Shown here: piece by piece, positions 16,389 to 25,033 of the stretch
Position numbering within the stretch: the first letter of the stretch is position 1
Layout: the number at the start of each line of letters is the position of its first letter
Assembly: GCF_000183425.1 (NCBI RefSeq)
Contig: NC_014759.1
Coordinates: 2,821,001-2,885,000, forward strand
Direction of reading: 5' to 3'
Source of the DNA: Marivirga tractuosa DSM 4126
GTDB taxonomy: Bacteria > Bacteroidota > Bacteroidia > Cytophagales > Cyclobacteriaceae
Length of the DNA stretch: 64,000 nucleotides
The notes under the pieces: model-generated
What the model was told of the DNA's origin: nothing
Database searches by the model: none
Seen by the model: the letters and a program-made list of their open reading frames with translations, nothing else
Made by a program: the position numbers and the translations under genes

Positions 16389-17456
16389 ATGTTAGACAGA
16401 CTAGAACGTATGAAAGAACGCTTTCAGGAAGTGGGCCAACTAATGGTTCAGCCTGATGCTATGGCCGACATGAAAAAATTTACCGAACTCAGTAAAGAAT
16501 ATGCTGATTTGGAAAAGGTAGTGGAGGTCTACGATGCCTATACCAAAGTTTTAGATGATATTAAGCAAGCCAAGAATATTTTGGAGAACGAAAAAGAACC
16601 TGAATTTAGGGAAATGGCCAAAATGGAGTGGGAGGAGTTAAAACCAGAAAGAGATAGGCTTGAGGAGGAATTGAAGAAAATGTTGATCCCCAAAGATCCT
16701 AATGATTCTAAAAATGCGGTCTTGGAAATCAGGGCCGGAACTGGGGGCGATGAAGCGGCCATCTTTGCTGGCGATCTTTTTAAAATGTATCAGCGCTTCT
16801 GTGATAAAAATGGTTTGAATCTAACTGTCCTCGATTTAACTTTTGGAACTGCTGGCGGATATAAAGAAATTATTAGTACCGTGACAGGAAAAAATGCATA
16901 TGGAACTTTAAAGTATGAGTCTGGTGTGCATAGAGTCCAAAGAGTGCCACAAACGGAAACCCAAGGAAGAGTACATACTTCAGCTGCTACAGTTGCTGTT
17001 TTGCCTGAAATTGATGATGTTGAGGTAGAAATTGACATGAATGATGTTAGAAAAGATACTTATTGTTCATCGGGGCCTGGGGGACAGTCTGTAAACACTA
17101 CTTATTCTGCCGTTAGATTAACTCATGAACCAACTGGACTAGTAGTAACTTGTCAGGACCAGAAGTCACAAATTAAAAACTTTGATAAAGCACTAAGAGT
17201 ATTGCGTTCTCGTTTGTATGAAATAGAGTTAGCAAAACAAAATGAGGAAGTAGGCGCACAAAGAAGAAGTATTGTACGTAGTGGTGACCGATCAGATAAA
17301 ATTAGAACTTACAACTATCCTCAAGGAAGGGTAACGGATCACAGAATCAACTATACAGTTCATAATTTACCGAATATAATGAATGGTGAAATTGAAGACC
17401 TTATCGAAAATTTACAGATTGCCGAAAATGCCAGCAAACTGGATGAAACGGCTTAA
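16389..17456 (+). CDS. prfA: Peptide chain release factor 1
   Basis: Class I release factor that ends translation at UAA and UAG. The 355 residues are normal length. The GGQ loop that triggers peptidyl-tRNA hydrolysis is at residues 231-233 within SSGPGGQSVNTT. The RF1-type stop-codon tripeptide P-x-T (PQT in RVPQTETQGR) distinguishes it from RF2. The ATG at 16389 is preferred over a TTG one codon earlier. Its last 14 bp overlap the next gene, a lipoprotein. Confidence 0.97.
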   Translation: MLDRLERMKERFQEVGQLMVQPDAMADMKKFTELSKEYADLEKVVEVYDAYTKVLDDIKQAKNILENEKEPEFREMAKMEWEELKPERDRLEEELKKMLIPKDPNDSKNAVLEIRAGTGGDEAAIFAGDLFKMYQRFCDKNGLNLTVLDLTFGTAGGYKEIISTVTGKNAYGTLKYESGVHRVQRVPQTETQGRVHTSAATVAVLPEIDDVEVEIDMNDVRKDTYCSSGPGGQSVNTTYSAVRLTHEPTGLVVTCQDQKSQIKNFDKALRVLRSRLYEIELAKQNEEVGAQRRSIVRSGDRSDKIRTYNYPQGRVTDHRINYTVHNLPNIMNGEIEDLIENLQIAENASKLDETA

Positions 17457-18831
17457 TAAGGCCTTTATATTAGTGGTTAGTGGGCTGTCTATTTTAGCAT
17501 TTGCCTCTTGTTCCTATGAACCAGAACCAACAACAGAACCTGTAAACCTGATTTTTTCTACGGATACTCTCCAATTTGACACCTTGTTTGCTGAAAGATT
17601 AAGCATTACAAAACGTCTAAAAATTAAGAATCCTTCTAGTAAAGCGGTCAAAATTTCAAATATTGAGTTCAGAAATCAAAGTCAAGCATTTCAATTGACT
17701 CTAAATGGTAGGACGCAAGCTTCCTTTTCTGATCAGCTACTGTTGGCAGAAGATAGTCTACTATTGTTAGTTTCAGCAAATATTGATCAAGGGAACGAAA
17801 ATAATCCTTTTGTAATCAGAGATTATTTGGAAGTAGTAAACCAAAACAATGCACAATCAGTAGTTTTTGAAGCCTGGGGTCAAAATGCAAACTATCTTTC
17901 GGATACAATATTAGCTTGTAATTCCAGGTGGAATTCGGATAAGCCTTACGTTTTATCAGGTGTAATCCAAGTGGATTCTTCTTGTGTATTGAGCATTGAA
18001 GCTGGTGCTCGAATTTACAGTGCGACAGAAACATTTTTAGTAGTAAACGGTAGCTTACAGGCCGAAGGAAATCTAGAAAATCCCATTTTTTTCACTAACG
18101 ACAGGTTAGATGAACCATTTGCAAGTTCACCTGGACAATGGGGCGGAATTGTTTTTCTGGAAGGAAGTAAGAACAATTATTTTAAATATACTACTATTAA
18201 AAATGCTCTTTTTGGAGTTAATTTAAATATTTTTGACCCAGACAATGAGCCAGATTTAACAATGGAGAGTTGTTTTGTGGGAAATATGGCTATATCATCT
18301 GTAATTTCTTTAAACAGTGATTTTGCTGCCTTAAATTCTGTTTTTTATAACACTGCTTCAGGTACGGTGTTACACACTGGAGGAGGGAGTGCTTACTATA
18401 CGCATTGTACTATTGCTAATTATTTTAATAATACTACTCGAGAGGATCCAGCTGCTTTCTTTTCGGATTTAGCTGTAGATAATAATGACAATGAAATTCT
18501 GGCAGCAATGGATGTTCAACTGTTGAACAACATCATATATGGAAGAATACCAGATGAAATACAATTTTTTGAGCAACAAGATGGGAACTTAAACTTTTCA
18601 TTTTCCCATAATTTATTCCGCAGCACCATTGAAGCACTTAGCGAGAACAATTCAATTAGAAACCAAGAACCCTCTTTTGTTGAAGTGGGGAACCAAGATT
18701 TTCGCTTGAGAGAAGATTCACCTGCTATTGGTTCAGCCTTGTCCACTGAGATTGCTACTGATATCCAAGGAGAAGTGAGAGGAGCTTCCCCAGATATAGG
18801 TGCATACCAGTATGTTAAGATTGAGGAATAA
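17443..18831 (+). CDS. Lipoprotein with right-handed parallel beta-helix
   Basis: A 462-residue exported lipoprotein; the ATG at 17443 gives a signal peptide with lipobox AFAS-C23. After a beta-sandwich-like N-terminal region (about 25-160) come repeated short strands with stacked Asn, Phe and hydrophobic positions (about 190-400), as in parallel beta-helix proteins. The C-terminus DIQGEVRGASPDIGAYQY is the ending typical of the choice-of-anchor Q group. Family members include polysaccharide-active and adhesion proteins; no catalytic residues can be assigned. It starts inside the last codons of prfA (14 bp overlap), so translation is probably coupled. Confidence 0.83.
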   Translation: MKRLNKAFILVVSGLSILAFASCSYEPEPTTEPVNLIFSTDTLQFDTLFAERLSITKRLKIKNPSSKAVKISNIEFRNQSQAFQLTLNGRTQASFSDQLLLAEDSLLLLVSANIDQGNENNPFVIRDYLEVVNQNNAQSVVFEAWGQNANYLSDTILACNSRWNSDKPYVLSGVIQVDSSCVLSIEAGARIYSATETFLVVNGSLQAEGNLENPIFFTNDRLDEPFASSPGQWGGIVFLEGSKNNYFKYTTIKNALFGVNLNIFDPDNEPDLTMESCFVGNMAISSVISLNSDFAALNSVFYNTASGTVLHTGGGSAYYTHCTIANYFNNTTREDPAAFFSDLAVDNNDNEILAAMDVQLLNNIIYGRIPDEIQFFEQQDGNLNFSFSHNLFRSTIEALSENNSIRNQEPSFVEVGNQDFRLREDSPAIGSALSTEIATDIQGEVRGASPDIGAYQYVKIEE

Positions 18832-18953
18832 GTAGCCACTTCTAAAAACCCTATTTTATTCCAACCTTTTTAACCTAACTAATGTTAGTTGGGTAAATAA
18901 TACAAACTTGATTATCTTTGAATTTATTTCAGGAAACGACTAATTAAATATTT

Positions 18954-20093
18954 ATGGATTTTGGATTGAATGAGAACCAACAAATGATCGCACAAATGGT
19001 GCGTGATTTTGGCGCAAAGGAAATTACCCCACAAAGAGATCAATGGGATGAAGAACAATATTTCCCAATAGAAGTAATGAAAAAGTTGGGTGAGTTAGGC
19101 CTAATGGGCGTTTTAGTGCCACAAGAATATGGTGGCGCTGGTTTTGGTTACGAAGAATATGTTACTGCTATCATGGAGCTTGCAAAAGTAGATCCTTCGA
19201 TCGGTTTATCTATGGCTGCACACAACTCATTATGTACAGGTCATATTTTGCAATTTGCCAATGATGAACAGAAAAAAAGATGGTTGCCGAAATTAGCAAC
19301 TGCTGAATGGCTTGGAGCATGGGGCTTAACAGAGCCTAATACTGGTTCAGATGCTGGAAATATGAAAACCACAGCTGTTCAAGATGGTGACTATTGGGTA
19401 ATCAATGGTGCTAAAAACTGGATTACGCATGGCATATCTAGAGATATTGCGGTAGTTATTGTGAGAACTGGAGAGATTGGTGACTCTCATGGCATGACGG
19501 CTTTCGTTATTGAAAATGGAACTGAAGGCTTCAAAGGAGGCCGAAAAGAAAATAAATTAGGAATGCGTTTGTCAGAAACCGCTGAAATGATTTTTGAAGA
19601 CTGCCGAGTTCATAAAGATAATATATTGGGAAATGTTGGGGAAGGCTTCATCCAAGCCATGAAAGTATTAGATGGCGGAAGGATTTCAATAGCTGCTCTT
19701 TCTCTTGGGATTGCGGAAGGTGCTTATGAGGCAGCCTTAGCATATAGTAAAGAAAGGCATCAGTTCAACCAGCCTATATCAAGTTTTCAAGGCATTGCAT
19801 TTAAGTTGGCAGATATGGCAACTGAACTGGAAGGGGCTAAATTATTAACCTTCCAAGCTGCTGATTTAAAGAACAATGGTAAAAGTGTCACTAAAGAATC
19901 TGCAATGGCAAAATATTATGCTTCTGAAGTTGCGGTTAAAAACTCAGTGGAGGCAGTTCAGATTTTTGGTGGATATGGTTATACCAAAGACTATCCTGTT
20001 GAAAAATATTATAGAGACTCTAAGCTATGTACGATCGGAGAAGGAACTTCTGAAATTCAGAAACTGGTAATCAGTAGATCTATTTTGAAATAG
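18954..20093 (+). CDS. Acyl-CoA dehydrogenase
   Basis: FAD-dependent acyl-CoA dehydrogenase of 379 residues, catalysing alpha,beta-dehydrogenation of acyl-CoA with electrons passed to ETF. Signatures: [12 protein letters not shown] near residue 55, [18 protein letters not shown] (flavin contact), [21 protein letters not shown], and [20 protein letters not shown]. Catalytic Glu363 lies in IGEGTSEIQ. Length and motifs fit the short/branched-chain (butyryl-CoA type) group. It is a single gene ended by a strong hairpin terminator at 20118-20142. Together with the hydroxyacyl-CoA dehydrogenase at 2810 it indicates acyl-CoA degradation. Confidence 0.95.
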   Translation: MDFGLNENQQMIAQMVRDFGAKEITPQRDQWDEEQYFPIEVMKKLGELGLMGVLVPQEYGGAGFGYEEYVTAIMELAKVDPSIGLSMAAHNSLCTGHILQFANDEQKKRWLPKLATAEWLGAWGLTEPNTGSDAGNMKTTAVQDGDYWVINGAKNWITHGISRDIAVVIVRTGEIGDSHGMTAFVIENGTEGFKGGRKENKLGMRLSETAEMIFEDCRVHKDNILGNVGEGFIQAMKVLDGGRISIAALSLGIAEGAYEAALAYSKERHQFNQPISSFQGIAFKLADMATELEGAKLLTFQAADLKNNGKSVTKESAMAKYYASEVAVKNSVEAVQIFGGYGYTKDYPVEKYYRDSKLCTIGEGTSEIQKLVISRSILK

Positions 20094-20117
20094 TTTTAGA
20101 TAAAAAATATAAAGAGG

Positions 20118-20142
20118 AAAAGGGGCAAACGCCCCTTTTTTA
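20118..20142. terminator. Bidirectional intrinsic terminator
   Basis: Stem AAAAGGGGC (20118-20126) pairs with GCCCCTTTT (20131-20139) around an AAAC loop and is followed by a run of T. It lies between convergent genes, and its T-tract runs into the stop codon of the minus-strand T9SS protein gene. Confidence 0.9.
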
Positions 20143-22956
20143 TTTTTTAATAAGTTTAATTGGCTTATAATTCGAGTTAGTGGGTATCAAAAAATACAGC
20201 CCTGAGTCTTGTTCCTCTAACGATATAGATATAGTTCTTTCATCAAGATTTATTTTCTTAATAAGTTTACCAGACATATCTACTAAGTAGAAAGATAATG
20301 AGTCTTTAAGATCCAATTCAACTTCATTGATAAAGTATTTTCCGCTACTAGGGTTAGGAAAAAAGGTAATGTTTTTAGTTTTTTTACTTTCATTTGCTGT
20401 TACAGTTGCATAGCTTACACTAAGCTTGTTAGAAGGCTCAGATATATTTGCCTCATTAAATGCTTCGACATTAAACCAAATTTCATCCGTATTGCTGTCA
20501 AACTCTTTTAATTCTTCTTCAGTTAAAATAAGCTCATAGGCAACTGCAGAAGTGTTTGTAGATACAGTTCTTATCCTACTGGATGAGCTTTCTCCAACAC
20601 CCCAATTTATGTAATAACCATCTTCCGTCTCATTGTTTCCTAGCCACTCAAGAGATATGTTCTTTTTTTCTTGAACATCAGCTAAAATCAAGTTAGGTTT
20701 TTTAAGTACAGTGTTTTTTAGGTTAACAATTACGAGATTATTTACAGGCACATCATTCATAAATGAAAACTCTCCTATAGTGTATATAGAGTTATCATGA
20801 TATCTCATTTGATTTAGATTCCCTTCAAAGCTTAATTCAAAATATTCATCAATTTTTTCTCCTTCTAGGTCATACTTAAAAATTGAATTAGAGACGTTAA
20901 ATATCACCTTCTTATCATCAGTTAGAAAAAAATTATTTACCACATCGTTATTTGAACTTTCATGAGTATATAAAGTGAGTGTATTGACTTTTTCACCCGT
21001 TTTAATGTCGTAAACATAAATCTTATATTCAAGTCCGAAATTGTCGTTTATTATTATTAGCTCTACATCAAATAAGTATAATGAATCACCCACAAGCTTT
21101 GCATTTTTATAGGGGTTGATTTGTGGGTCAATTATTTTACTCTCTTTTACTTTGTTTTCTATATCGTATGTGATAATCTGATATTTTTCATTTGTATCAG
21201 TACTTTCAAAAACGGCTGTAATGATATTGTCTGAATTAATCTTAATAGTATTAAATGGGTAAATCGCATCCTCTAAAAGGAGTTCAAAATCAGGGTCAAA
21301 GGATCCATCTGCTTGAAGTTTTCTTACATAGGGCGTATAGCCTTGTTCGGTAGGTTTTGAATAGGTAATAAAAACATCGTCATTTTCACTTATATTGATA
21401 CTTATAATACTATAAATACTTTCTTGATAATCGAAGCTATCTTTTTCCTCTCCTGAATAATCAATTATCTTAATATCATTTGTGCTTGTTTGTATTAAGA
21501 GTAAGTCTGTATTTTTAAACGGAATTACTCTTTTAGGCTGATCTTGGTTCATATGGTCAGGTTGTTGTTGACCAACGGAGAATTTCATTAAATCAAAATA
21601 TGAGGTGGCTCCTTGATATAAAAATTTACTTCCAAATACTTCTCCATTCCTACCAATTACAAAATTGCTAATTTGACTAATGTTTTGAGATAATAATATT
21701 TCAAATTGTGTGTCTCTAGCGCCATTAATTGAATATCTTTTTAAACCAGATTTTATGATTCCGTTATTATTGCTGTACGATCCGGTTAAAAGATAGAATT
21801 TTTGTAAAGCTTTATCAAACGTCAATGAATTATTGGAAAGAAAGGTATGGTCAATAGCAATACTATCCAAAAGATTAAGATCTTTATTAAACATAAATAT
21901 TTTAGTCTTCCCATTAGATATATCATTTGCGATAATGCTTACTCCCCCATCTTGAAAACCTTTCAAATAATTACTAGTGCTACGAAAACTCCCGCTTTGC
22001 TGATAATTATAAATATTCAAATTGATATTTTGCATTATTGTGCCGTCCGGGTTCAATGCCACTGATCCTTTATAGGAGTTATTGTTGATTGAATCAAAAT
22101 CACCAGTTAGCAGAATTAAGTCTTCAGAAGTAACTTCAAAGTCATAATATAAATTATTGTAGTCACCAGAAGTAAAGTTGGTAAATGCTTCATCAACCGC
22201 CCCATCTGGATTAATTTTTACAAGACCTCTAACATTAACATCGTTAATCTCAGAAAATACCCCCGCCACTAATATTTGACCATTTGAGAGCTCCTGTATA
22301 TTTGGTAAATCCCTTCCCAGACCAATAGGATAGTTTCTGTTTTCATACTTCCCTTTAAATGAGGCATCTTTAGTACCGTCTGAATTTAATAGTATTAATC
22401 TATCAGTAAACACTTCAGTTGAGCCATCCGCTTTTTCACTATCACTGTGTATGCCAATACCAGCTAGTAAGATTTTTTCATTTTTTAATACAAGCATTTC
22501 ATTCAAATATCGCATTTCAGCACCTATGGGTTCAATATGAAAACTTTCATCAATACTCCCATCAGCATTTAATCTCGTAAGCCATATTCTGTAATGATGA
22601 ACTTCTCTTCCAAGAAGAACTTTCCCGTTCTCCAGAGGAACTATGAATTTAATCTTGTAGTCATTTTCTTCTACTGGGGGACCCTCAGGAGCATTTTCAA
22701 GATTAATATCGGCATTGAAAGTGGTATCAAGTACCCCTTCGGAGTTTAGTTTTATCAAATGAGAAGAGGTTGTTTCGACTCCGTCAACCTCCGTAAAGTA
22801 TCCAGCAACATAAACATTCCCTTGTTGATCGTTGCCAATTGCTTCCACATTTCCGAAGTCCTTTATTCGTGGGCTCCATTGATCATTTACAACTTGTCCT
22901 AAAATATGAAAAACATAAATATTAAGTATTAAAATGGTTAGTAGGACTTTTCTCAT
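20140..22956 (-). CDS. T9SS type A sorting domain protein with delta-60 repeats
   Basis: A large secreted protein, 938 residues from the preferred ATG at 22956, which gives a Sec signal peptide MRKVLLTILILNIYVFHILG; an in-frame start 12 codons earlier would precede it. At least five delta-60 type repeats of pattern LnxdGxxDxxF are visible (LNSEGVLDTTF, LNADGSIDESF, LNSDGTKDASF, INPDGAVDEAF, LQADGSFDPDF), plus degenerate ones, consistent with a beta-propeller. A fibronectin-III-like region precedes the C-terminal type IX secretion signal, starting FFPNPSSGKYFI and ending LYFLIPTNSNYKPIKLIKK. It should be exported through the T9SS and be cell-surface bound or released. Ligand unknown. Confidence 0.9.
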   Translation of the reverse strand: MRKVLLTILILNIYVFHILGQVVNDQWSPRIKDFGNVEAIGNDQQGNVYVAGYFTEVDGVETTSSHLIKLNSEGVLDTTFNADINLENAPEGPPVEENDYKIKFIVPLENGKVLLGREVHHYRIWLTRLNADGSIDESFHIEPIGAEMRYLNEMLVLKNEKILLAGIGIHSDSEKADGSTEVFTDRLILLNSDGTKDASFKGKYENRNYPIGLGRDLPNIQELSNGQILVAGVFSEINDVNVRGLVKINPDGAVDEAFTNFTSGDYNNLYYDFEVTSEDLILLTGDFDSINNNSYKGSVALNPDGTIMQNINLNIYNYQQSGSFRSTSNYLKGFQDGGVSIIANDISNGKTKIFMFNKDLNLLDSIAIDHTFLSNNSLTFDKALQKFYLLTGSYSNNNGIIKSGLKRYSINGARDTQFEILLSQNISQISNFVIGRNGEVFGSKFLYQGATSYFDLMKFSVGQQQPDHMNQDQPKRVIPFKNTDLLLIQTSTNDIKIIDYSGEEKDSFDYQESIYSIISINISENDDVFITYSKPTEQGYTPYVRKLQADGSFDPDFELLLEDAIYPFNTIKINSDNIITAVFESTDTNEKYQIITYDIENKVKESKIIDPQINPYKNAKLVGDSLYLFDVELIIINDNFGLEYKIYVYDIKTGEKVNTLTLYTHESSNNDVVNNFFLTDDKKVIFNVSNSIFKYDLEGEKIDEYFELSFEGNLNQMRYHDNSIYTIGEFSFMNDVPVNNLVIVNLKNTVLKKPNLILADVQEKKNISLEWLGNNETEDGYYINWGVGESSSSRIRTVSTNTSAVAYELILTEEELKEFDSNTDEIWFNVEAFNEANISEPSNKLSVSYATVTANESKKTKNITFFPNPSSGKYFINEVELDLKDSLSFYLVDMSGKLIKKINLDERTISISLEEQDSGLYFLIPTNSNYKPIKLIKK

Positions 22957-23290
22957 AGAAGATCTTTTAATGGCGCAATGATTTAGTTTCAAATATAATG
23001 ATAAAATTATAGAGTCATTTGTTATAGTACAGCTAATCTGTTTTGATTAGTAATCCATCAGCTGGTTTTTTGAAAACATTGAGCATAACAGCTCATCTCA
23101 TGATTCCTATTGCTAAACAAATATTCGATTAATATATGCTAGAATCATAAAATGCTTCTATCATTAGATTGTAAATAGCGGCTTACAATGGCTTTAGACA
23201 AGAGAAGAATGTGTAATTTTTTAAAGTGAATTTCTTGATTGAAAATAGATGGAACTATCAACTGAATTAGGTTTTTCAAAACAATCATTC

Positions 23291-23298
23291 TACCTTTG
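23291..23298 (+). promoter_or_regulatory. Putative -7 promoter element of rpsU (TACCTTTG)
   Basis: It matches TAnnTTTG and would give an rpsU leader of roughly 80 nt, long enough for control at the ribosome binding site. The -33 TTG is not obvious. Confidence 0.4.
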
Positions 23299-23366
23299 CA
23301 GTCCTCAAAACAAATAGCTAATTCATTGATAAACAAAAAGCTACTGTTTTGGGAGAAAATTCACGA

Positions 23367-23375
23367 GAGGAGGTG
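23367..23375 (+). promoter_or_regulatory. Strong Shine-Dalgarno of rpsU
   Basis: GAGGAGGTG lies in front of the rpsU ATG, with 8 nt between the GGAGG core and the start codon. Genes in this phylum usually lack a Shine-Dalgarno because bS21, bS18 and bS6 sequester the anti-Shine-Dalgarno end of 16S rRNA. In Flavobacterium, rpsU keeps a strong one and is regulated through it. I see no comparable functional site before other genes in this window. Confidence 0.85.
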
Positions 23376-23381
23376 TAAATT

Positions 23382-23573
23382 ATGATCGTAGTAAACGTAA
23401 AAGAAAACGAATCGATTGACAAAGCTTTAAAACGCTTTAAGAAGAAGTTTGAAAAGACTGGTGCTTTAAAAGAAGTACGTTCTCGTCAACACTTTGTGAA
23501 ACCTTCTGTTGCAAGAAGAAAGGAAGTTATCCGTGCAGCATATAGGCAAAAAATGAGGGATTTAGATAGCTAA
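23382..23573 (+). CDS. rpsU: 30S ribosomal protein S21
   Basis: A 63-residue basic protein of the small ribosomal subunit. It begins MIVVNVKENESIDKALKRFK and ends in a basic C-terminal helix (RRKEVIRAAYRQKM), the normal length for Bacteroidota bS21. In this phylum bS21 helps occlude the anti-Shine-Dalgarno, so its level can feed back on its own strong ribosome binding site. It heads a rpsU-xerC-hpf block common in the phylum. A small hairpin covers its stop codon (23568-23585), and a larger one separates it from xerC. Confidence 0.97.
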   Translation: MIVVNVKENESIDKALKRFKKKFEKTGALKEVRSRQHFVKPSVARRKEVIRAAYRQKMRDLDS

Positions 23574-23604
23574 TTTAAGTTAGCTTTTATCAAATAATTT
23601 TATT

Positions 23605-23653
23605 AAGTTAGTATTCATTCGCTGAATTGCGGAATCGAATACTAACTTTTTTT
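23605..23653 (+). terminator. Hairpin with T-tract abutting the xerC start codon
   Basis: A 12 bp perfect stem (23605-23616 with 23637-23648) encloses a 20 nt loop and runs into seven T residues (23647-23653) directly before the ATG at 23654. It has the form of an intrinsic terminator for rpsU, or an attenuator controlling read-through into xerC. Confidence 0.75.
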
Positions 23654-24535
23654 ATGCGCGATACTTTCTTCAAATATCTTCAGTTTGAGAAACGCTACAG
23701 TTCTCATACTTTAGTTTCTTACCAAAACGATTTAGATCAATTTTCGAAGTATTTAGAAGATCAATTTCAAACCTGCGACTTACTAAAAGCCGAGCACCGA
23801 CATATTCGGTCTTGGGTTGTTAATTTGATGCAAGATGGTGTAAAACCCAGAAGCATCAATCGAAAGATTATTGCGCTTCGCAGTTTCTACAAATTTGCCA
23901 TTTCAAGAGAAGCAATTCACCAAAACCCAACTCAGAAAATAAAGGCATTAAAATCAGCTAAAGAACTACCTCAATTTGTTCAGGAAAAAGAGATGGATAA
24001 TTTATTGTCTCATATAGTATTTCCAGAGGATTTTGAAGGAAACCGGGATGCGTTGATAATGGAACTGCTATACGGAACTGGCATGAGGTTAGCAGAATTG
24101 ATTGGTTTGAAAGAAGATGATTTCAATCGACAAGCTGGCACTATAAGAATATTAGGAAAAGGAAATAAAGAAAGAGTAGTGCCGTTTCATCTTGAAATTG
24201 GTAGGCGTTTGGATAAGTATATTTTTCATAAAAAAGAATTGTTTTCGCACAACGGGCAGAGCCCTTTAATCGTTTCTAATAATGGAAGCAAAGCCTACCC
24301 GATGTTGATAAACAGGATAACAAAAAAATATTTAGATCAGGTCACAACGATCAGTAAAAGAAGCCCTCATGTTCTGAGGCACACTTTTGCAACACATTTA
24401 TTAAACAAAGGGGCAGATTTGAATGCAGTAAAAGATATGCTGGGACACAGCAGCTTAGCCGCAACACAAGTCTATACCCATAATTCGCTTGACAAACTCA
24501 AAAAAGTGTTTGATCAAGCACATCCTAAAGCGTAA
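23654..24535 (+). CDS. xerC: Tyrosine recombinase XerC
   Basis: A 293-residue tyrosine recombinase that resolves chromosome dimers at dif with a XerD partner. The ATG at 23654 is chosen; upstream in-frame starts lie inside the hairpin. An N-terminal SAM-like DNA-binding domain (about 1-90) is followed by the catalytic domain with R145 (GTGMRLAEL), K169 (LGKGNKER), H239 and R242 (HVLRHTFATH), H265 (LGHSSLAATQ) and nucleophile Y274 (QVYTH). The neighbours rpsU and hpf are standard for the chromosomal Xer gene in this phylum, so this is housekeeping rather than an integrase of a mobile element. Confidence 0.93.
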   Translation: MRDTFFKYLQFEKRYSSHTLVSYQNDLDQFSKYLEDQFQTCDLLKAEHRHIRSWVVNLMQDGVKPRSINRKIIALRSFYKFAISREAIHQNPTQKIKALKSAKELPQFVQEKEMDNLLSHIVFPEDFEGNRDALIMELLYGTGMRLAELIGLKEDDFNRQAGTIRILGKGNKERVVPFHLEIGRRLDKYIFHKKELFSHNGQSPLIVSNNGSKAYPMLINRITKKYLDQVTTISKRSPHVLRHTFATHLLNKGADLNAVKDMLGHSSLAATQVYTHNSLDKLKKVFDQAHPKA

Positions 24536-24559
24536 GTTTAACCGTAAAACACAAAAATC

Positions 24560-24859
24560 ATGAAGCTACAAATGCATTCGATCCACTTTGACGCAGACGC
24601 AAAATTAATTGATTTCATCCAGAAAAGAATTGACAAACTGGAGACCTTCTACGACCGGTTTATTGATGGAGAAGTTTTTTTAAGATTGGACAAGGATTCT
24701 AATAACGCAAACAAAATAGTCGAAGTAAAATTAAATATTCCAGGAAACCAGCTATTTGCAAAAGAGAAAAGTGATTCTTTTGAGGCTGGTATAGATAGCG
24801 CTTCGGAAGCATTAAGAAGACAAATCAAGAAGTTTAAGGAAAAGCAAATGGCACATTAA
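24560..24859 (+). CDS. hpf: Ribosome hibernation-promoting factor, short form
   Basis: A 99-residue HPF/RaiA-type protein that binds the decoding region of the 30S subunit and idles ribosomes in slow growth. It starts MKLQMHSIHFDADAKLIDFI and has the family's beta-alpha-beta(3)-alpha layout, with a C-terminal basic helix (ALRRQIKKFKEKQ). It lacks the extra C-terminal dimerisation domain of long HPF. It lies 24 bp after xerC, and an intrinsic terminator closes the unit. Confidence 0.93.
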   Translation: MKLQMHSIHFDADAKLIDFIQKRIDKLETFYDRFIDGEVFLRLDKDSNNANKIVEVKLNIPGNQLFAKEKSDSFEAGIDSASEALRRQIKKFKEKQMAH

Positions 24860-24886
24860 TTGCACATACATATTACAACAAATAAC

Positions 24887-24913
24887 AAAGCCCGGTTTCG
24901 ATCGGGCTTTTTA
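24887..24913 (+). terminator. Intrinsic terminator after hpf
   Basis: Stem AAAGCCCG (24887-24894) pairs with CGGGCTTT (24903-24910), with an 8 nt loop and a T-tract. It ends the rpsU-xerC-hpf unit. Confidence 0.88.
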
Positions 24914-25033
24914 TATTTTCTAATGTTACATATATTATATTTGCCTTTTACCAATGTAAATTGAAAACTAAAATCTTTTCTATAGGATTACCCTGAAAAC
25001 CACCTTGTTTTGTACAGCAGTTTTAAAAGTTTT

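Larger units (their letters stand above)
22957..23381. other. Spacer between T9SS protein gene and rpsU
   Basis: It holds the divergent promoters of the T9SS gene and rpsU. A short minus-strand reading frame at 23145-23336 has no recognisable features and overlaps the rpsU promoter region, so I do not call it. A -7 candidate and the rpsU ribosome binding site are listed separately. Confidence 0.55.

Noticed and set aside
23145..23336. 63-residue minus-strand frame upstream of rpsU
   Set aside because: No motif, no signal peptide of typical form, and it overlaps the probable rpsU promoter and leader.
23654..24535. Tyrosine recombinase as sign of an integrated element
   Set aside because: Its rpsU and hpf neighbours and full XerC motif set mark the housekeeping Xer gene; no attachment-site duplication seen.
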